Origin: Salinicola rhizosphaerae
Lineage (GTDB): Bacteria; Pseudomonadota; Gammaproteobacteria; Pseudomonadales; Halomonadaceae
Direction: 5' to 3'
Assembly: GCF_014652715.1 (NCBI RefSeq)
Contig: NZ_BMZI01000008.1
Coordinates: 209,674-273,673 of the forward strand
DNA length: 64,000 bases
Under the pieces are notes generated by a model, which was not told the origin of the DNA, did not search any database, and worked only from the letters and a program-made list of their open reading frames with translations. Each line of letters begins with the position of its first letter. Within the stretch, counting starts at the first letter, position 1. Both the position numbers and the translations under genes were made by a program. This document shows, in pieces, positions 51,657-61,966 of this stretch.

Positions 51657-51662
51657 TATAAT
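51657..51662 (+). promoter_or_regulatory. Candidate -10 box of the his operon
   Basis: A perfect TATAAT 40 bp before the hisB start codon; the -35 is poor at 16-18 bp spacing (TTGTAG is 21 bp away). The divergent asmA gene starts about 240 bp to the left. No His-rich leader peptide was seen. Confidence 0.45.
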
Positions 51663-51701
51663 GGCCGATTCTCGCCAATCGCATCGGGGGACTCCCAACG
51701 C

Positions 51702-52295
51702 ATGTCCGAGCGCATCGCTACGGTGTCACGCCAGACCAAAGAGACGCAGATCACGGTGACGGTCGATCTGGACGGCAGCGGCCGTCTGGAATGCCAGACC
51801 GGCGTCCCGTTTCTCGACCACATGCTCGATCAGGTAGCTCGCCACGGCATGATCGATCTCACCATCGACGCCAAGGGCGACCTGGAAATCGATGCCCACC
51901 ATACCGTCGAGGATCTCGGCATCACGTTGGGGCAAGCGTTCGCCCAGGCGATCGGTGACAAGCGCGGCATCCGTCGTTACGGTCACGCCTATGTGCCGCT
52001 CGACGAAGCCCTGTCACGCGTGGTGATCGACTTCTCCGGCCGCGCCGGGCTGTTCATGAACGTCGAGTTCACCCGTGCCAGTATCGGCAATATCGACACC
52101 CAACTGTTCTGGGAGTTCTTCCAGGGCTTCGTCAACCACGCTCAGGTCACGCTGCACATCGACAACCTGAAGGGCTTCAACGCCCATCATCAGGCCGAGA
52201 CCATCTTTAAGGCATTCGGCCGGGCGCTGCGTGCCGCGGTCGAACAGGACCCGCGCATGGCCGGCCAGATGCCATCGACCAAGGGCAGCCTATGA
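51702..52295 (+). CDS. hisB: Imidazoleglycerol-phosphate dehydratase
   Basis: Sixth step of histidine synthesis: IGP to imidazole-acetol phosphate. I chose ATG 51702 ([20 protein letters not shown]), giving 197 residues, the monofunctional length, without the phosphatase domain of enterobacterial HisB. The metal-binding motifs are [22 protein letters not shown] and [18 protein letters not shown]. First gene of hisB-hisH-hisA-hisF. Confidence 0.98.
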   Translation: MSERIATVSRQTKETQITVTVDLDGSGRLECQTGVPFLDHMLDQVARHGMIDLTIDAKGDLEIDAHHTVEDLGITLGQAFAQAIGDKRGIRRYGHAYVPLDEALSRVVIDFSGRAGLFMNVEFTRASIGNIDTQLFWEFFQGFVNHAQVTLHIDNLKGFNAHHQAETIFKAFGRALRAAVEQDPRMAGQMPSTKGSL

Positions 52296-52356
52296 GTACT
52301 GGCCCGGTCCCGATATCCGCGAACCTGCCATCCACGACGCCAGCGAGGACCGCACG

Positions 52357-52998
52357 ATGACGATTGCCGTAATCGATTACGGAATGGGCAACCTGCACTC
52401 GGTCGCCAAGGCGCTCGAGCATGTGACCCACGAAAACGTCATGATCACTCGAGATCCGCGTTCGATTCGCGGCGCCTCGCGCCTGGTGCTGCCGGGACAA
52501 GGCGCGATTCGCGACTGCATGGGCGAACTCCAGCGCACCGAACTCGAAGGGCTGGTGAAATCACTGCTGAGCGAACAGGCCAAGCCGCTGCTGGGGATCT
52601 GCGTCGGCCAGCAGATGCTGTTCGAGCGTAGCGAGGAAAACGGTGGCGTCGAGTGCCTCGGCTTTCTACCCGGTCGGGTCCGGCACTTCGGCAAGCATCT
52701 GACCGCAGCCGACGGCGAACGCCTGAAAGTCCCGCACATGGGCTGGAACCAGGTGGCGCAGCATCACGATCATCCGCTCTGGCATGGCATCGACGACGGT
52801 GCGCGTTTCTACTTCGTCCACAGCTATTTCGTGGAAGCGGCCGAGGATGCCGACATCTTCGGCACGACCGATTATGCCGGTGCCCAGGCGCATGTCGTGA
52901 CCGGGCGCGGTACGGTATTCGCGGTGCAGTTCCATCCCGAGAAAAGTGCGAAGGATGGCCTGCAGCTGCTGGAAAATTTCGTGACCTGGACGCCCTAA
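52357..52998 (+). CDS. hisH: Imidazole glycerol phosphate synthase, glutaminase subunit
   Basis: Supplies ammonia from glutamine to HisF. 213 residues from ATG 52357 (MTIAVIDYGMGNLHSVAKAL). The class I amidotransferase triad is complete: Cys82 in GICVGQQ, His193 and Glu195 in FHPEKS. It lies 61 bp after hisB and before hisA, its normal place. Confidence 0.98.
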   Translation: MTIAVIDYGMGNLHSVAKALEHVTHENVMITRDPRSIRGASRLVLPGQGAIRDCMGELQRTELEGLVKSLLSEQAKPLLGICVGQQMLFERSEENGGVECLGFLPGRVRHFGKHLTAADGERLKVPHMGWNQVAQHHDHPLWHGIDDGARFYFVHSYFVEAAEDADIFGTTDYAGAQAHVVTGRGTVFAVQFHPEKSAKDGLQLLENFVTWTP

Positions 52999-53112
52999 CG
53001 TCAGGTTCGGCCCGTACCATTCACGGGCTTTCATCTTTTCATGCGCTCGCACGAACGAGCGCCGTGCCGGAAAGGCCAGATCGCCCCGGTACGATGCAGA
53101 GGATTCGACGAC

Positions 53113-53889
53113 ATGCTGGTGATTCCCGCCATCGATCTGAAAGACGGACAGTGCGTGCGCCTGAAACAGGGCCGCATGGACGACGCGACGTCCTACGGTG
53201 ACGACCCGGTCGCGATGGCGGCCCGCTGGGTCGAGGCCGGCGCGCGCCGCCTGCACCTGGTCGATCTCAACGGTGCCTTCGAGGGCAAGCCGGTCAATGG
53301 CGACGCGGTCACCGCCATCGCGCGCGCCTACCCCGACCTGCCGATTCAGATCGGCGGCGGCATTCGCAGCGCGGAGACCATCGAGCACTACCTGGCGGCC
53401 GGGGTGAGCTACGTCATCATCGGCACCAAGGCGGTCAAGGAGCCGGACTTCGTCGGCGAGATGTGTCGCCGCTTCCCCGGCCACGTGATCGTCGGTCTCG
53501 ATGCCCGAGACGGTTTCGTGGCGACCGACGGCTGGGCGGAGGTCTCGACCGTCAAGGCGGTGGATCTGGCCAAGCGCTTCGCCGATGACGGCGTCTCCTC
53601 GATCGTCTACACCGACATCGCACGTGACGGCATGATGCAGGGGGTCAACGTCGAAGCGACCGCCGCGCTCGCCCGCGACGGCGGTCTGCCGGTGATCGCT
53701 TCCGGGGGCGTGACGGATCTCGAGGACATCCGCGCGCTGGCGAAGGTGGCCGACAGCGGCATCATCGGCGCCATTACCGGCCGAGCCATCTACGAAGGCT
53801 CGCTCGACGTGGCCGAGGCGCAGGCCCTGAGCGACACGATCCAGCGTGACGGCACCCAGGACAAAGCCGAGGGAGGCACCGCGTCATGA
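53113..53889 (+). CDS. hisA: ProFAR isomerase
   Basis: Fourth step of histidine synthesis (ProFAR to PRFAR, an Amadori rearrangement). 258 residues from ATG 53113 ([20 protein letters not shown]), behind AGAGGA. A beta/alpha barrel with catalytic Asp8 (AIDLKDG) and Asp in GLDARDG; the phosphate-binding loops are QIGGGIRS and IASGGVTD. It overlaps hisF by 4 bp. Confidence 0.98.
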   Translation: MLVIPAIDLKDGQCVRLKQGRMDDATSYGDDPVAMAARWVEAGARRLHLVDLNGAFEGKPVNGDAVTAIARAYPDLPIQIGGGIRSAETIEHYLAAGVSYVIIGTKAVKEPDFVGEMCRRFPGHVIVGLDARDGFVATDGWAEVSTVKAVDLAKRFADDGVSSIVYTDIARDGMMQGVNVEATAALARDGGLPVIASGGVTDLEDIRALAKVADSGIIGAITGRAIYEGSLDVAEAQALSDTIQRDGTQDKAEGGTAS

Positions 53890-54659
53890 GTCTGGCCAAA
53901 CGCATCATTCCCTGTCTCGATGTCGACGCAGGTCGCGTGGTCAAGGGCGTCAACTTTGTCGGTATCCGCGATGCCGGCGATCCGGTCGAGATCGCCAAGC
54001 GCTACAACCAGCAGGGCGCCGACGAAATCACGTTTCTCGATATCACCGCCAGCCACGAGGATCGCGACACGACCGTCGAGATGGTCGAGCGCATCGCCGG
54101 CGAGGTCTTCATCCCGCTGACCGTCGGCGGCGGCATTCGCCGCTGCGAAGATATCCGCACCATGCTCAATGCGGGTGCCGACAAGATCTCCATCAACACC
54201 GCTGCGGTCACCAATCCCGACTTCGTGCGCGAAGCCGCCGAGCGCTTCGGTAGCCAGTGCATTGTTGTCGCGATCGACGCCAAGCGCGTCAGCGGCGACG
54301 ACGAGCCGCCGCGCTGGGAGATCTTTACTCACGGCGGTCGCCGCCCCACCGGCCTGGATGCGGTCGAGTGGGCGCGCAAGATGGTCGACTACGGCGCCGG
54401 CGAGCTACTGCTGACCAGCATGGATCGTGACGGCACCAAGGTGGGATTCGACATCGGCGTGACTCGCGCGATCAGCGACGCAGTCGAGGTGCCGGTGATC
54501 GCCTCCGGCGGGGTCGGCAACCTCGATCATCTCGTGGCCGGCGTCAAGGAGGGCGGCGCCGATGCGGTGCTGGCCGCCAGCATCTTCCACTTTGGCGAAT
54601 ACACGATTCCCGACGCTAAGCGCTACATGGCCGAGCACGGTATCGAAATGCGCCTGTAG
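53886..54659 (+). CDS. hisF: Imidazole glycerol phosphate synthase, cyclase subunit
   Basis: Converts PRFAR plus ammonia from HisH to IGP and AICAR. 257 residues, the standard length. Catalytic Asp11 in [13 protein letters not shown] and Asp130 in [11 protein letters not shown]; phosphate loops TVGGGIR and ASGGVGN. Coupled to hisA by ATGA; a terminator follows. Confidence 0.98.
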   Translation: MSLAKRIIPCLDVDAGRVVKGVNFVGIRDAGDPVEIAKRYNQQGADEITFLDITASHEDRDTTVEMVERIAGEVFIPLTVGGGIRRCEDIRTMLNAGADKISINTAAVTNPDFVREAAERFGSQCIVVAIDAKRVSGDDEPPRWEIFTHGGRRPTGLDAVEWARKMVDYGAGELLLTSMDRDGTKVGFDIGVTRAISDAVEVPVIASGGVGNLDHLVAGVKEGGADAVLAASIFHFGEYTIPDAKRYMAEHGIEMRL

Positions 54660-54678
54660 ACGCCTGCCCATCGATGCG

Positions 54679-54716
54679 AAAACGCCGCCCCGACGCTGAC
54701 CGGAGGCGGCGTTTTT
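54679..54716 (+). terminator. Rho-independent terminator of the his operon
   Basis: AAAACGCCGCC (54679-54689) pairs with GGCGGCGTTTT, followed by T and CTC; 19 bp after the hisF stop codon. It can also serve the convergent lipoprotein gene. Confidence 0.88.
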
Positions 54717-54768
54717 CTCGCCAATAGAGGGTGCTCGAGAGCGTGGCCGGGCTCGAGCCGGGCTTCGC

Positions 54769-55536
54769 TCAGGGCAGATAGCGCGACTTGAATACCCCCT
54801 CCAGATCCCCGTAAGGGATGGTCAGCACCGGCTGCCCGGTCGCATAGGGAGCGAGGTCGTAGACCTGATACTTGACCACCAGGTCATCCTCGAGCGGGGC
54901 CGCGTTGTCGGAGACCGAAAACGGCCACTGCACTTGCGATAGACCGCGCGCCTGATCACTCGAGAGCCAACGCTTATGCGCGCGTGCCAGCGCCGCCTCG
55001 TAGGCCGGACGTTGTCCGGGTAGCAGCATGTCATCGAGATCGACAGGCTGCCGGGTATCGCGATCGATCACCAGATACTCCGTCAGCGGCAGTCCGTGCG
55101 CGCCGCCGCTGAAAAGGTAGCCGTCGAGCTCGATGACCAGCAGATCGTCATGATCGGCGATCACCTTCGCCTTGAGGTCGGCCTCGTAGGGCGGCAATGC
55201 CGGAGAGTCCTGGTGGGCTTCACGCGAAGCGGCGAACACTTCATTGGCGAAGGCCTCGAAATCGTCGGCCTGACTCACGTTGGGTGAGTCGCTGAGACCG
55301 CTCGCGAGCGAGAAGAGCCGCTGCTCCAGGGCGCGGGAGAGCTCGGGGTCATCGGGAAAGCGAAGATAGGCCGCGTTGACGTTGGCACAGCGATCTCCCT
55401 CGCAGCCGGGCTCATGGGCGCTCCTTACCACCGGCTCGGTGCGCAGCGAGTCACCGGCCCATCCTTCAAGGGTCTGGCACCCTGCGAGCAACAGCGCCGT
55501 CATGGCGAATGCCGTCGTCGTCAATGTCCGCTGCAT
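54769..55536 (-). CDS. Lipoprotein with DUF4163/DUF3298 (RsiV-like) domains
   Basis: 255 residues from ATG 55536, behind AAGGAGAAACGAC. The signal peptide ends in LLAGC (Cys15), giving a lipoprotein. The middle (YEADLKAKVIADHDDLLVIE, YLFSGGAHGLPLTEYLVIDRD) is DUF4163-like, and the end (DLVVKYQVYDLAPYATGQP, LTIPYGDL) is DUF3298-like. In Gram-positive bacteria this pair forms the lysozyme-binding part of RsiV; in Gram-negatives the role is unknown. Confidence 0.85.
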   Translation of the reverse strand: MQRTLTTTAFAMTALLLAGCQTLEGWAGDSLRTEPVVRSAHEPGCEGDRCANVNAAYLRFPDDPELSRALEQRLFSLASGLSDSPNVSQADDFEAFANEVFAASREAHQDSPALPPYEADLKAKVIADHDDLLVIELDGYLFSGGAHGLPLTEYLVIDRDTRQPVDLDDMLLPGQRPAYEAALARAHKRWLSSDQARGLSQVQWPFSVSDNAAPLEDDLVVKYQVYDLAPYATGQPVLTIPYGDLEGVFKSRYLP

Positions 55537-55629
55537 GTCGTTTCTCCTTGAAAACACACCTATCTTCCCTGAGCCAAGCTTATCAGCGTAGCCGGTCTCC
55601 GGCCGATCGCTACCCGAACCAGCCGCGCC

Positions 55630-56220
55630 TCAGGCCAGCGTCAACCCCAGATTGCTGATGCCCTGGTTGCGCCCAAGCGTTCGCAGCGCGTCGAGATGCT
55701 TGAGCTGTGGATCCTCCTGGATCGCCTCGAGCACCGCTGTCTGGAAGTCACGCTCGTCCTGCATCAACTCATGCTCGCGGAACAGCGCGTTGAGACGCTC
55801 GGCGTCTTCGCTGCCCTCGGTCATCTCGATGAAGGCCCTCACGCCATTTCGCGACACCTGACTGACATCGAGAACAGATTCGGGCGCATCGCCGCGCAGC
55901 GTATCCAGCAGCGTGGTCAGCGCCATGATCGTCTCGGTTGCCCGACGCGCGCCGAAGCTGTCGTCGGCTTCCGGCGGCTCCGCTGCGGCGAGTTTCTCCG
56001 CCTGCTTGTCGAAGTCGATCTTCGCCGACTTGACCTTGAGCCGCTCCCACACCAGGTCCAGCACGTTGTTCAGGACGCGCGGATCCCCGCTGCCGCTCAT
56101 GCTGGCATACAGGGCGTAATTGGGCACCAGACGCTCGGTCAGCGCCGCCATGAAGGCGATGCTCTGACGCGTGTCGAGATGGCGTAACTGGGCGTTGAAG
56201 CCGCCCCCAGCTTGAGACAT
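55630..56220 (-). CDS. YjaG family protein (DUF416)
   Basis: 196 residues, the family length, almost entirely helical. It contains RQSIAFMAALTERLVPNYAL and RVLNNVLDLVWERL near the start and the acidic helix AAAEPPEADDSFGARRATE in the middle, the DUF416 pattern of E. coli YjaG. The function is not established. It stands alone between the lipoprotein gene and the ATL gene. Confidence 0.88.
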   Translation of the reverse strand: MSQAGGGFNAQLRHLDTRQSIAFMAALTERLVPNYALYASMSGSGDPRVLNNVLDLVWERLKVKSAKIDFDKQAEKLAAAEPPEADDSFGARRATETIMALTTLLDTLRGDAPESVLDVSQVSRNGVRAFIEMTEGSEDAERLNALFREHELMQDERDFQTAVLEAIQEDPQLKHLDALRTLGRNQGISNLGLTLA

Positions 56221-56406
56221 GAACGCTCCGATACGAGGGATCTCCCTCTGTGATGGCTTGAACAGCGTCTTGCGGTGACAGACGCTTGCAATGATGAACT
56301 TCCGCCGTGACGGACGCTCTTGCCCCGATTGCGCCTCGAGACGACAGAACTGCGCGATGACGAATTACGCCAGCGGCCACCCGGCAGGCATGCACGTACG
56401 CTGACG

Positions 56407-56709
56407 CTAATCCGGCCAGATCAGATGCGCAGGCACCCTGCCGCTGGCATCGAAGATGACTCCCTCGGCGCGCAGTGCCGCGTGCTGACGTGCTGCGCCA
56501 CCGTGATCGGCGATACGCCGCGTCGCGCCGATGACACGATACCACGGCAGCAAGTGTCCCTCGGGGAGCTGCCGCATGGCGGTCCCGACAAGACGCGCTG
56601 TCGCCCCCTCGGTCATCGAGGCGATACGACCGTAGGTAGTCACACGGCCGACGGGGATCTGCGCGACCACGGTGAAGATCTGCTCGAGGATTTCCGCGCG
56701 AATGGCCAT
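56407..56709 (-). CDS. Alkyltransferase-like DNA repair protein (ATL, YbaZ-like)
   Basis: 100 residues. The MGMT DNA-binding domain has VPV-type spacing GRVTTYGRIASM and the active-site segment PWYRV (residues 55-59), in which Trp replaces the alkyl-accepting Cys of PCHRV. This defines ATL proteins: they bind O6-alkylguanine and hand it to nucleotide excision repair instead of repairing it. The arginine-finger stretch ARLVGTAMRQLP is present. Confidence 0.93.
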   Translation of the reverse strand: MAIRAEILEQIFTVVAQIPVGRVTTYGRIASMTEGATARLVGTAMRQLPEGHLLPWYRVIGATRRIADHGGAARQHAALRAEGVIFDASGRVPAHLIWPD

Positions 56710-56841
56710 GAGACTTCAGCCCCCCCTGTCTGTTTTCGACCACATCCGTATGCCACCACACCTGTTTGGCTACCACAGCGCCTGAAGAGTACGGGGGCCG
56801 AGGTTGTGGAGACGCGTGTGCGCCCCCATCATGGCAATATC

Positions 56842-57513
56842 ATGCATATCTATTTTCTTCAGCATGGCCCGCTGCTCGGCGCCGGCCGCTTCGCGGACTG
56901 GCTGACCGGCATGGGCCACAGCTTCAACCACTGTCGCCTCGACCTGGGCGAACTGCCGCCGCCGCTGGCCAACTGCGATGCGCTGATCGTGCTAGACGCG
57001 CTCGCACCGCCCGAGTCGGCACTGCTCAAGCGCGAATGCAGGTTGATCGAGCGGGCCCTCAAAAGCAACAAGCCGCTGCTCGGTGTCGGCTTCGGCGCCG
57101 GACTGATCGCCGAAGCGCTCGGCGCCATCTTTTCGCCCGCCGTGCAGCCGGAGATCGGCTGGCAGACGGTAACCCTTGCCGACGAGAGCCCGTTCGATCT
57201 GCCAGAGCAGTTCGAGGCCCTGCAGTGGCATCGCGATATCTTCGGCCTGCCCGACGAGGCGCTGCCGCTGGGCGGCACCGTCGGCGCGCCGGTCCAGGGC
57301 TTCGCCTGGGATCTCGGCCGCGTCGTCGCGCTCCAGTGCCACCTCGAACTGACGGCTCAGGCCACCGTCGCGCTCTGCGACCACGATTTACCCGCCGCCG
57401 GCAAGACACCTTACGTTCAGACCCGAGACGAGATCCTGCGCGAGCCCAAACGCTTCGATCGTCAGGCGGCCCTGCTGGATCGCGTCATGACACAGTGGCT
57501 CGGCGGCCACTAG
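56842..57513 (+). CDS. Class I glutamine amidotransferase-like protein without catalytic Cys
   Basis: 223 residues from ATG 56842 (MHIYFLQHGPLLGAGRFADW). The fold and signature of GMP-synthase-type amidotransferases are clear: PLLGVGFGAGLIAEALGA (79-96) and ALQWHRDIFGLP, and the His167-Glu169 pair in LQCHLEL. At the nucleophile elbow, where the family has GxCxG, residue 83 is Gly (GVGFG, codon GGC). Hydrolysis of glutamine is therefore unlikely. It may bind a gamma-glutamyl compound or act as a regulator. It is convergent with selU, 3 bp apart. Confidence 0.85.
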   Translation: MHIYFLQHGPLLGAGRFADWLTGMGHSFNHCRLDLGELPPPLANCDALIVLDALAPPESALLKRECRLIERALKSNKPLLGVGFGAGLIAEALGAIFSPAVQPEIGWQTVTLADESPFDLPEQFEALQWHRDIFGLPDEALPLGGTVGAPVQGFAWDLGRVVALQCHLELTAQATVALCDHDLPAAGKTPYVQTRDEILREPKRFDRQAALLDRVMTQWLGGH

Positions 57514-57516
57514 CGC

Positions 57517-58602
57517 CTAGCCAGCGTGGTCGCGCTCCCACTGCCGAGCCACTTCGAGACAGCTCTCCCAGTCCCCCACGTGGAGCGTCGGGCGCGGCTG
57601 GTTGTCGATCTGATGGCGATACATCGGGTCGTAGTACTCTTGCAGCAGCGGCGCCAGCCACGCTTCATGGGCAACACTGCCCACGCCATCGCGATGGGCA
57701 TCGAAGGCTCGCTGCTGCGCGGCGACCAGGCGCCCGAGACGCTCGCTACCGAGACGCTTACCGAGCCGCCTGAGCGCGCCGGAGAGCTGCTTGCGAAACA
57801 GGAGCTCGCCGAGATGATCGCCATAGTCACGCCGATACAGCGCACGCAGATCGTCGATATAGTCCTTGCGAATCTGTTCCAGACGCCACTCCAGCGGCAT
57901 CTCCACGCGGATGCAGGGCGCGGCCTTCATCGCCTGCCAGAAGGTGGCCGGAATCGCCAGGCGGCCGATACGCTGTGACTCGTCCTCGACCACTCTGGCC
58001 CGAGGCAGGCGCATCAGATCGAGCGCCAGACCATGTTCGAAATCGATCTGGGACGGCCCGACCAGAGGATGCTGGCCGAACGCGGATCCCTTATGACGCG
58101 CGTGTCCCTCGAGATCGACGCCACTGGCCAGTTCGTTGACCAGCGCCGTCTTGGCACAGCCGGTCAGCCCGGCGATCAGCAGTAAGGGGGCCGCGCTGTG
58201 GGCCTCGAGCGCCTCGATGAGGCGGTTGCGCATCGCTTTCCAGCCACCGCGAATCCGCGGCAGTGGATGCCCGCGCGCCGCGAGCCATTGCTGCGAGATT
58301 TTCGATCGCATGCCGCCGCGAAAGCAGTAGAGAACGCTCTCCGGATGATCGCTGATGGCACGTTCCCAAGCGGCAAGACGCGCCTCCCGGCGCTCGCCGG
58401 AGACAAGCTCATTACCCAGGTCAACCGCCGAGGCCTGCCCCGCCTGCTTGTAGCGGATCCCGACCTCGCGCCGCTCGGCATCGTCCATCAGCGGCAGATT
58501 GACCGCCCCCGGCAGCGCGCCGGCGGCAAATTCGATCGGCGCTCGGACGTCGATCAGCGGCCGGCCGAGCAGGGACAGCTCGGCCTCGATCCATTCGCTC
58601 AA
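57517..58602 (-). CDS. selU: tRNA 2-selenouridine synthase (SelU/MnmH)
   Basis: Replaces sulfur by selenium in 2-thiouridine at the wobble position of Lys, Glu and Gln tRNAs. I chose TTG 58602, overlapping the selD stop (TTGA), with GAGGTGAGAGG as ribosome binding site; this gives 361 residues, matching E. coli (364). The rhodanese domain has Cys93 in YCFRGGMRS. The P-loop is GLTGCAKT (145-152). It is translationally coupled to selD, which makes its selenium donor. Confidence 0.95.
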   Translation of the reverse strand: MSEWIEAELSLLGRPLIDVRAPIEFAAGALPGAVNLPLMDDAERREVGIRYKQAGQASAVDLGNELVSGERREARLAAWERAISDHPESVLYCFRGGMRSKISQQWLAARGHPLPRIRGGWKAMRNRLIEALEAHSAAPLLLIAGLTGCAKTALVNELASGVDLEGHARHKGSAFGQHPLVGPSQIDFEHGLALDLMRLPRARVVEDESQRIGRLAIPATFWQAMKAAPCIRVEMPLEWRLEQIRKDYIDDLRALYRRDYGDHLGELLFRKQLSGALRRLGKRLGSERLGRLVAAQQRAFDAHRDGVGSVAHEAWLAPLLQEYYDPMYRHQIDNQPRPTLHVGDWESCLEVARQWERDHAG

Positions 58603-59639
58603 CCTCTCACCTCGATCAGCGCATCGCCGCCGCGGGTGCTGACACACTCGCCGAAGGCTTCGAGCTTAAGCTGGTACTGACGCCCGACACGTTCGACGTC
58701 GTCCGCCCAGGCGGGGTCGACCGCAATCAGCAGGCCCCCCGAGGTCTGAGGATCGCAAAGCCACTGCCAGTGCGCCGCATCCATCTCCGGCAACGCCTTG
58801 CCGATCGCTTGCCGGTTGCGGCCCGTGCCACCGGGTACCGCACCCTGGCGTCGATAGGATTCCGCTTCGGCCAGCCGAGGCAGCTTGGCAAAGTCGAGCT
58901 TCGCCATCACGTGACTGGCGGCGCAGATTTCGCTGAGATGGCCGGCCAGCCCGAAACCGGTGACATCGGTCATCGCATGCACTCCCTCGATCCTGGCTAG
59001 GTCGCGACCGATCTCGTTGGCGATCAGCATGGTTTCCCGCGCGAGTCCCTGATGGCCCGGCTGCAGAAGGCCCTGCTTCTCTGCTGTCGTCAGCATGCCG
59101 ACGCCGAGCGGCTTGGTCAGATAGAGCAGATCACCCGGCTTGGCACCGCTGTTGAGCTTGAGGTGCTCGAGATCGACCAGGCCGTTGACCGATAGACCGA
59201 AAATCGGCTCCGGCGCATCGATGGAGTGGCCGCCGGCCAGGGCCAGGCCGAGCTCGCGGCAGACAGTCTGTGCGCCGGAGACCACATCGCCGGCCACCTC
59301 GCCGGGAAGCTTGTCGATCGGCCAACCCAGAATGCCGAGCGCCATGATCGGCTCACCGCCCATGGCGTAGACGTCGCTGATCGCATTGGTCGCGGCGATA
59401 CGACCAAAATCGAACGGATCGTCGACGATCGGCATGAAGAAATCGGTCGTGGAGATCAGCCCCCGTCCGTCGCCCAGGTCATAGACGGCCGCGTCTTCGC
59501 GGCCCTGATTGCCGACGATCAGCTGCTTGCTGTTGGCACCCGGCCCGGCCTTGGCCAGAATTCGGTCGAGCACGTCGGGGGCAATCTTGCAGCCGCAACC
59601 GGCGCCGTGGCTGTACTGTGTCAGGCGAATGGCGCTCAT
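58599..59639 (-). CDS. selD: Selenide, water dikinase
   Basis: Makes selenophosphate from selenide and ATP. I chose ATG 59639 ([18 protein letters not shown]), giving 346 residues. The catalytic Cys15 and Lys18 in GAGCGCK correspond to Cys17 and Lys20 of E. coli; this is the cysteine form, not selenocysteine. The AIR-synthase fold motifs [19 protein letters not shown] and [19 protein letters not shown] are present. Operon with selU; no selA or selB in the window. Confidence 0.97.
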   Translation of the reverse strand: MSAIRLTQYSHGAGCGCKIAPDVLDRILAKAGPGANSKQLIVGNQGREDAAVYDLGDGRGLISTTDFFMPIVDDPFDFGRIAATNAISDVYAMGGEPIMALGILGWPIDKLPGEVAGDVVSGAQTVCRELGLALAGGHSIDAPEPIFGLSVNGLVDLEHLKLNSGAKPGDLLYLTKPLGVGMLTTAEKQGLLQPGHQGLARETMLIANEIGRDLARIEGVHAMTDVTGFGLAGHLSEICAASHVMAKLDFAKLPRLAEAESYRRQGAVPGGTGRNRQAIGKALPEMDAAHWQWLCDPQTSGGLLIAVDPAWADDVERVGRQYQLKLEAFGECVSTRGGDALIEVRG

Positions 59640-59759
59640 GATCCACTCCTCGTCTCGAACGGTTGGCGACAGCGCCGGCATCGGCGCGCCTTCATAGGCC
59701 ACCAGTGTAACCGACGACGCACGTCGACTCAGCGTCACGATCACGTAAAGATGCTGACG

Positions 59760-61136
59760 TCAGAGCGCCTCCAGCGCCTCGGCCAGCTTATCCACTGCGA
59801 CGACCTGCATACCCGCGGGCGACTGCTTGGGCGCGTTACCGCGTGGCACGATGGCACGCGTGAAACCGTGCTTCGCCGCCTCGACGATGCGCTCCTGTCC
59901 GCTCGGTACGGGACGTATTTCACCGGAAAGCCCGACTTCCCCGAAGACTACCAGTTCCCGCGGCAGCGGCCGGTTCTGCAGGCTGGAAACCACGGCGAGC
60001 AGCACCGCCAGGTCGGCGCTGGTCTCGAGTACCTTGACGCCACCGACCACGTTGAGAAAGACATCCTGGTCGCCCGTGAACAGGCCACCGTGCTTGTGCA
60101 GCACAGCCAGCAGCATGGCAAGCCGGTTGTGATCGAGACCGACCGCGACACGTCTCGGATTGCCGAGGGCCGACTCATCGAGCAGCGCCTGAACCTCGAC
60201 CAGAATCGGGCGAGTGCCCTCCCACACCACCATCACCAGACTGCCGGAGGCCTGTTCCTCGCCGCGCGACAGGAAAATGGCGCTGGGGTTTTTTACCTCC
60301 TTGAGCCCGAGCTCGACCATCGCGAAAACGCCCAGCTCGTTGATCGCGCCGAAGCGGTTCTTCTGTCCGCGCAGCGTGCGAAAGCGCGAGTCGCTGCCGC
60401 CCTCCAGCAGCAGAGAGGCATCGATCATGTGTTCGAGCACCTTGGGGCCGGCCAGCGTGCCGTCCTTCGTCACATGACCGACCAGCATCAATACCGTATT
60501 GCTCTGCTTGGCGAAGCGCGTCAGCGCGGCGGCGGACTCTCTGACCTGAGCGACACCACCGGGCGCCGAGCCGATATCTTCGAGATGCATGGTCTGGATG
60601 GAGTCGATGATCAGCACTTCGGGGCGCTCGCGCTCGGCTACAGCCAGCAGCGTTTCGACACTCGTCTCGGCCAGCATCTTGAGTCCCTGAGTCGGTAGCT
60701 GCAGACGGTGCGCGCGCATCGCGACCTGAGACAACGACTCCTCGCCGGTGACATAGAGGACCCGTTTGCTCTGCGCCAGACGACACGCGGTCTGCAGAAG
60801 CAGCGTCGACTTGCCGGCACCGGGATGGCCGCCGAGCAGTACCGCCGAACCGGGCACCAGGCCGCCGCCGAGCACCCGATCGAACTCGACGAACGTCGAG
60901 CTGAAACGCGGGACTTCGGTCAAGTCGACGCCGGAAAGATCGACGACGTCCCGCGTCAGGGCACCGGCATAACCACTGCGCGCCGAGGAAGGCGATGACG
61001 CAGCACCGGGGCGGGCGCCGCTCAGGCGTATCTCGGTCAACGTATTCCACTCGCGGCAGTTGCTGCACTGCCCCTGCCACTTGCTGTACTCGGCACCGCA
61101 TTCGGTGCAGACGAAGGCACTTTTCGCTTTGGCCAC
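59760..61136 (-). CDS. radA: DNA recombination protein RadA (Sms)
   Basis: A hexameric motor that promotes branch migration of recombination intermediates. I chose GTG 61136 (MAKAKSAFVCTECGAEYSKW), with AGAGAGGACC upstream, giving 458 residues. The zinc finger has Cys10, Cys13, Cys24 and Cys27. Walker A is GGHPGAGKST (102-111). The RadA-specific KNRFG motif is in LRGQKNRFGAINE. The C-terminal Lon-protease-like domain, with FGEVGLSGEIRPV, is present without protease activity in this family. Confidence 0.97.
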   Translation of the reverse strand: MAKAKSAFVCTECGAEYSKWQGQCSNCREWNTLTEIRLSGARPGAASSPSSARSGYAGALTRDVVDLSGVDLTEVPRFSSTFVEFDRVLGGGLVPGSAVLLGGHPGAGKSTLLLQTACRLAQSKRVLYVTGEESLSQVAMRAHRLQLPTQGLKMLAETSVETLLAVAERERPEVLIIDSIQTMHLEDIGSAPGGVAQVRESAAALTRFAKQSNTVLMLVGHVTKDGTLAGPKVLEHMIDASLLLEGGSDSRFRTLRGQKNRFGAINELGVFAMVELGLKEVKNPSAIFLSRGEEQASGSLVMVVWEGTRPILVEVQALLDESALGNPRRVAVGLDHNRLAMLLAVLHKHGGLFTGDQDVFLNVVGGVKVLETSADLAVLLAVVSSLQNRPLPRELVVFGEVGLSGEIRPVPSGQERIVEAAKHGFTRAIVPRGNAPKQSPAGMQVVAVDKLAEALEAL

Positions 61137-61299
61137 GCGGTCCTCTCTTGATGCAGTCGGTCGTCGATGCGCTCGGTCGTCGCCGGCCATTCACCGGGAC
61201 GATCGAAATGGCTCAACGCGGGATATCAAAAACGAGATCGGCGATCGACAACGAAGAGGGGCGGCCGAAGCCGCCCCTGAGGTGCTGACGACGCGCCGT

Positions 61300-61761
61300 T
61301 TACTGGCGGGTCAGACGCAGCATCTCGCCGTTTTCGAAGCGACGGCGCTGCGGGTCGATCAGCTCGAGCGTGCTGTCATCGATCTTCTGGAAGTAGTAGA
61401 TCTGGCCTTCGCCGTTCGGCGTCAGCTCATAGACCGTAGCCTGCGGATCGACGGCGGTACCGGTCATCGTCTCCCACTGGCCCTGGTACTGCTCGGGGTC
61501 CGGATTCTGCGGATGATTCTGGTAGTCGGCCTCGAGCGTGAAGGTGCGCTCGGCAGCAGGCGAGGACTCGGTCCCGTTGAGGTTGACGGTCAGATCGATG
61601 CCATCACAGCTACGGCAAGGCAGGGTGCCCTCGTAGGTGGTCGTGGTCGCAGCCGCGGAGCCGGTGTCGGCCGCACCGGACTCGGTCTGCGTACCACCGC
61701 TGGCACAACCGGCCAATACGGCTACCGTGGCGGCGCTGGCCAGCAACGTCCTGATCTGCAT
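61300..61761 (-). CDS. NlpE-like outer-membrane lipoprotein
   Basis: 153 residues from ATG 61761 (MQIRTLLASAATVAVLAGCA). Lipobox LAGC (Cys19), then a Thr/Ala/Ser-rich linker and an NlpE N-terminal-type barrel beginning YEGTLPCRSCDGIDLTVNL, where the CxxC is the family hallmark; it continues to DDSTLELIDPQRRRFE. E. coli NlpE reports surface adhesion and lipoprotein faults to the Cpx system. Only the N-terminal domain is present here, as in many related bacteria. Confidence 0.85.
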   Translation of the reverse strand: MQIRTLLASAATVAVLAGCASGGTQTESGAADTGSAAATTTTYEGTLPCRSCDGIDLTVNLNGTESSPAAERTFTLEADYQNHPQNPDPEQYQGQWETMTGTAVDPQATVYELTPNGEGQIYYFQKIDDSTLELIDPQRRRFENGEMLRLTRQ

Positions 61762-61966
61762 ATTGGTTCTCCTTACACTTCTGGGCCATACAGGCCGCTT
61801 GGGCGGCCACGTGCCTACAGGATAGCGGTAACTCCAGCGCCTGACACCCCATTCGTCGCCGAAGACGGATGGCCAAAGCACTGGCTCCCACACCGGCAGC
61901 CGCTTGCACGCCCGCAGTGAAGGCGCCACTATGGCTGCCCATACCCGCCGTACGCCCCGAGAGATC

